64,000 nt of DNA. Source: Flavobacterium limicola (lineage in GTDB: Bacteria; Bacteroidota; Bacteroidia; Flavobacteriales; Flavobacteriaceae). Made by a program: the position numbers and the translations under genes. Position 1 is the first letter of the stretch; each line of letters opens with the position of its first letter. The DNA lies in contig NZ_RBXA01000003.1 of NCBI RefSeq assembly GCF_003634755.1, positions 248,001 to 312,000 on the forward strand. The letters are read 5' to 3'. The notes below the pieces were generated by a model. The model did no database searches. It saw nothing but the letters and a program-made list of their open reading frames with translations, and was not told where the DNA came from. Of the stretch, positions 63,606 through 64,000 are shown one piece after another.

Positions 63606-64000
63606 CTATTTCTTTTTTTCAACAAGCCACCATTTAGGCTTGTATGCCTGTTTTTTTAAACCGAACTTTTTGATTGCATGCTTTTTGATGTGTTCAATTA
63701 AATCTTCTACCGAGTCAGTAACAAATAGTAGCTTCATATCTTCGGAGCTGATACTTTCATTATCTGACATCATCTGAATGTGATGGCACAATTCCTTATG
63801 ATAAACAGTATCAAAAATAACAATGGGAAAGTTGTTGATGATTTTATTTTGAATTAAAGTCAGTGCTTCAAATAATTCATCCAAAGTCCCCATTCCCCCG
63901 GGCATTACTACAAAAGCATAGGAATATTTAATTAGAATTACTTTCCTCACAAAGAAATAGGGAATGTAAATCCATTTATGAAGGTAGGGATTTGGTTTCT
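63606..64000 (-). CDS. LOG-family protein (5' part outside window)
   Basis: Member of the LOG/TIGR00730 family, related to cytokinin riboside 5'-monophosphate phosphoribohydrolases and bacterial nucleotide N-glycosidases. The frame is open to the right edge, so about 131 C-terminal residues are visible. The signature VVMPGGMGTLDELFEALTLIQ (PGGxGTxxE) is intact and preceded by PYFFVRKVILIKYSYAF. An apparent GTG start at 63950 is internal: the upstream in-frame codons continue the family sequence (NPYLHKWIYIPYFF). It is convergent with the hybrid kinase gene. Confidence 0.9.
   Translation of the reverse strand, partial: KPNPYLHKWIYIPYFFVRKVILIKYSYAFVVMPGGMGTLDELFEALTLIQNKIINNFPIVIFDTVYHKELCHHIQMMSDNESISSEDMKLLFVTDSVEDLIEHIKKHAIKKFGLKKQAYKPKWWLVEKKK

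Noticed and set aside
1-64000. CRISPR arrays, tRNA/rRNA genes, prophage or insertion sequences
   Set aside because: No regularly spaced repeats, no tRNA T-arm and acceptor pairs noticed by eye, and no transposase, integrase or phage structural gene among the frames.

Overview
The window looks like chromosomal DNA of a Flavobacterium or a close relative (Bacteroidota, Flavobacteriaceae). The DNA is AT-rich. Genes lack Shine-Dalgarno sequences but are often preceded by the Bacteroidota -7 box TAnnTTTG with an upstream TTG or TTTG. Gene content also fits: a one-cluster trp operon, DUF4494, a CheB-CheR-PAS fusion without chemoreceptors, and secreted DUF5117-type metalloproteases. I see no tRNA, rRNA, CRISPR array, phage or transposase.

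Layout. 1-2.5 kb: ftsH (cut by the left edge) with rsfS, and divergent birA. 2.5-7.5 kb: a complete peptide exporter (C39-peptidase ABC transporter, HlyD adaptor, TolC channel) with no recognisable substrate gene. 7.7-17.6 kb: housekeeping genes (SRPBCC protein, pyrE, Nudix, M14 peptidase, DbpA-like helicase, PhnA, coaD, DUF421, ddl, PASTA, rluD). 17.8-27.4 kb: NlpC/P60 hydrolase, large zinc metalloprotease, secreted adenosine deaminase, SulP transporter with a leader carrying a short ORF, FAD oxidoreductase, GNAT, YaaA. 27.4-33.8 kb: an EmrAB/TolC-type efflux operon led by its TetR repressor, with tandem operators lying on its promoter, then a second TetR gene with a nitroreductase. 34-38 kb: DUF4494, GNAT, and three orphan hypothetical genes set among imperfect repeats that resemble a decayed cassette array. 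38-45.4 kb: trpEGDCFB-ggct-trpA, preceded by an 18-residue leader peptide with three consecutive Trp codons and a terminator, i.e. a ribosome-mediated attenuator. 45.5-49 kb: a surface beta-helix protein and a marR-nitroreductase-yceI operon. 49.4-51.6 kb: a large-subunit catalase. 51.8-63.5 kb: a sensory cluster of a 1,878-residue hybrid kinase with about ten PAS domains plus GAF, a CheB-CheR-PAS protein, and a second hybrid kinase that repeats the C-terminal half of the first. The right edge cuts a LOG-family gene.

The strongest regulatory signals are the trp attenuator, the promoter-operator overlap of the efflux operon, the MarR and TetR palindromes in front of two nitroreductase operons, and a pyrE promoter predicted to give a leaderless mRNA. 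The best candidates for something less described are the PAS/CheB-CheR/hybrid-kinase cluster, the cassette-like hypothetical region, the exporter without visible cargo, and the SulP leader. Many gene starts were moved inward from the longest open frame to the first ATG that restores a signal peptide, fits the family's N-terminus, or lies just after a -7 box.
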